This document shows, one piece after another, positions 62,378 through 64,000 of a stretch of 64,000 nt of DNA. The notes beneath the pieces were generated by a model. The model had not been told where the DNA came from, did no database searches, and saw only the letters and a list, made by a program, of their open reading frames with translations. The stretch is from positions 3,844,001-3,908,000 of the forward strand of contig NC_063435.1 in NCBI RefSeq assembly GCF_020379485.1, given 5' to 3'. The DNA comes from Brassica napus. Lineage: Eukaryota; Streptophyta; Magnoliopsida; Brassicales; Brassicaceae. Each line of letters starts with the position of its first letter. The first letter of the stretch is position 1. A program made the translations under genes and the position numbers.

Positions 62378-63857
62378 GATTTGTAACACTTTAATGTTTA
62401 TATGTGCAGCCTATATATATTATCAAACGACTGTTGTAATTTTCCATGACTTACATAAGCAAACACCACCCACTGTACTAATATCATGTGTAGTCATCAT
62501 CATCATCATCCTATGTCGTTTCCTTCATATATGTTAGTTTGTAGAGTGCGTGAAAAAAATCATATACATCTCTTATTCTTACAGAGATGCCTTTGTATTG
62601 GATACTAATGTATAATACAAGTCAGGACTCTATTTCCAAAATGAACACTTTGAAGTTTTTTTGTGAAAGTTTGTATATAAATTAATGTTGATCCTTCAAA
62701 GAGATGTGAGTATCCATTATTAAAAGTTTAAAACCCTGAAGAGTGAAGGAAGAGAAATGGAACCAAGCAAGTAGCAACATGACAGAACAAAGCATATTCA
62801 TCTACTAAACAATCCAAGATAATAGGTTTGACTTGTAAAGCTTAAGCCAACTTTGTGAAAAAAGAATGTATTCTTCTGCTTTATCATCTTATTGCTAAAA
62901 TCGAGTATGTTCTTTTTATCTGTTTGAGAAATTGCACCATGATAATAATAAAAAAGACCAGTTCCCACTCTAGTCCTTATGGTAAGATATCCTTCTTTAT
63001 TTCTTTATTATATGAGCAATTCAAGAGACTAAAGCTTCAACTTTTCCTTAAAAATATTTAAAAGTTCAATTAAATAAAAAAACAAATAGAAGAAAAAGAT
63101 GGCTGCTTAAAAGCATGCAAGCAGCTATTTATCAAAAAGCATGCAAGCAGCTATTTATCAATTAAAAACTGGAGAAGGGAGCATAATTAAAGTTTTCTGA
63201 ATCTTTCCATAGGCATATGATTAGTTTGCCTGATTTGCATAAAACAATTAGAGCAGATAATCTTTCCTAATCTGATTTTACCTGCCCCACTAAAGAACAA
63301 ATGGATGGGGGATAGATTAAGATCCGTATGCAGAGTAATAATCCGACTAATTAAAGTCCTAATCATACCACAAATCAGTCGATAAAACTACCCCTTTCCA
63401 CCCAAAGTAATGGGAAGAGTATGTTTAAAAAAAGAAAGCAAGTTGATATGAATCCAAGCATGTCTAAAAATCACAAGGAGATTATCAAAATATCATTATT
63501 AATTAAATTCCCAATTCCACTTCCAAGAAACGAAAAGAGCCAAATTACAAGCAACAAGGATTTGCGTTTGTTTGTGTGTCTCTCTCTCGCTATAAGAAGG
63601 ATGTTTAAGTTAATTTTATATAGTATAGGGTTAAACTGAAACTAAAAACTAATTCAGGGGTGCCTAAGTGTAAAATATGAAAATATTCAATTTAACTGAA
63701 ACTAATTAGCTGAAACATTAACCAACGTAACGGTACGAGTGAGTGACTCAGGGCCACGCAATCATGTGACGTTACTCCAAATCTCTCTTCACCCGCCGTC
63801 AAGTCAAAATGCTATCCACACACACTATTCGAGCCTCCGCCGGATTACAAATCGAAG
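62378..63857. other. Spacer between MYB59 and the PTPLA-family gene
   Basis: MYB59 3' flank, a CATCATCATCATCATC stretch near 62496-62511, AT-rich sequence, then the promoter of the next gene, which has TGAGTGACTCA at about 63740-63750. No gene recognised. Confidence 0.4.
63109..63160. repeat. Perfect two-copy 26-bp tandem repeat
   Basis: The unit AAAAGCATGCAAGCAGCTAT plus six bases (63109-63134) is repeated without change at 63135-63160. Confidence 0.95.
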
Positions 63858-64000
63858 ATGTCGTCGTCGCCGTTCGTGAAGTCTTATCTCTTCGCTTACA
63901 ACTTTCTCCAAGCTTCGTCATGGTATCTCTCTCTCTCTCTTCGTTTTTCACTGACTCTCCTTCTTTCGTTCGTTTATCCATGAGATTTTTGTGTTATTCG
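63858..64000 (+). CDS. PTPLA/3-hydroxyacyl-CoA dehydratase-like gene, first exon only
   Basis: Exon 1 runs 63858-63922 (65 bp), encoding MSSSPFVKSYLFAYNFLQAS and the start of the next codons, up to a GT donor at 63923; the rest to 64000 is intron. The YLFAYNFLQASSW start resembles the first membrane segment of PTPLA/HACD proteins, where a short YLxxYN-LQ-W motif opens the protein. These ER enzymes dehydrate 3-hydroxyacyl-CoA in very-long-chain fatty acid elongation. Position next to MYB59 matches At5g59770. Only about 22 residues are visible, so the call leans on synteny. Confidence 0.65.

Overview
The window is nuclear plant DNA from a Brassicaceae species, most likely a Brassica or close relative. 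The genes have introns with GT..AG borders, the proteins are near-identical to Arabidopsis families, and the spacers are AT-rich and full of Helitrons, MITEs and short retroposons. From memory, the gene order follows one stretch of Arabidopsis chromosome 5 running from about At5g59920 down to At5g59770, so most gene names rest on both sequence and order.

Layout, left to right: a DC1 (Cys/His-rich C1) protein cut by the left edge (1-1548, minus); a Helitron-bounded region with an RPA1-like fragment (2016-5540); histone H2B (6451-6879, minus); two tandem actin-depolymerizing factors, ADF4-like and ADF3-like (7733-10440, minus); a transposon-rich gap with a MULE-type element, a nested MITE and a Helitron (10598-12603); histone H2A.W (16622-17154, plus); a small RRM protein (17888-18664, minus) divergent from ribosomal protein S15a (19304-19858, plus); GASA10 (20370-20738, minus); a RABE1/Rab8 GTPase (22756-24554, plus) facing a TDBD/Jas-type nuclear protein (24840-26371, minus).

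Then come two ZAT12 zinc-finger genes (27515-27988 and 33970-34452, both minus). They lie in a duplicated segment whose left copy was later enlarged by an AT-rich insertion, a poly(A) retroposon and a Helitron. Next are subtilase SBT5.4 (36700-39766, plus), a shortened MBD7 (40940-41792, plus) with a relic of its 5' end just upstream, and SOSEKI5 (43581-45432, minus). About 16 kb of almost gene-free transposon-rich DNA follows: a Helitron, a second poly(A) retroposon, a MULE with 344-bp terminal repeats, and Stowaway and PIF-type MITEs. The window ends with MYB59 (61453-62377, plus) and the first exon of a PTPLA/HACD-family gene (63858 on, plus).

The genes are neighbours by descent and do not form one pathway. 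They cover chromatin (H2B, H2A.W, MBD7), cytoskeleton and traffic (ADF, RABE1), translation (S15a), stress and growth control (ZAT12, MYB59, GASA10, SOSEKI5) and cell-wall proteolysis (SBT5.4). I found no clearly undescribed gene system. The most noteworthy points are the ZAT12 duplication with conserved CGCG palindromes, the MBD7 ortholog reduced from three MBDs to one complete domain, the structured long-TIR MULE, and the layered transposon insertions. All exon borders were deduced by eye from reading frame, splice dinucleotides and family knowledge; frame arithmetic closes for every gene listed as complete.
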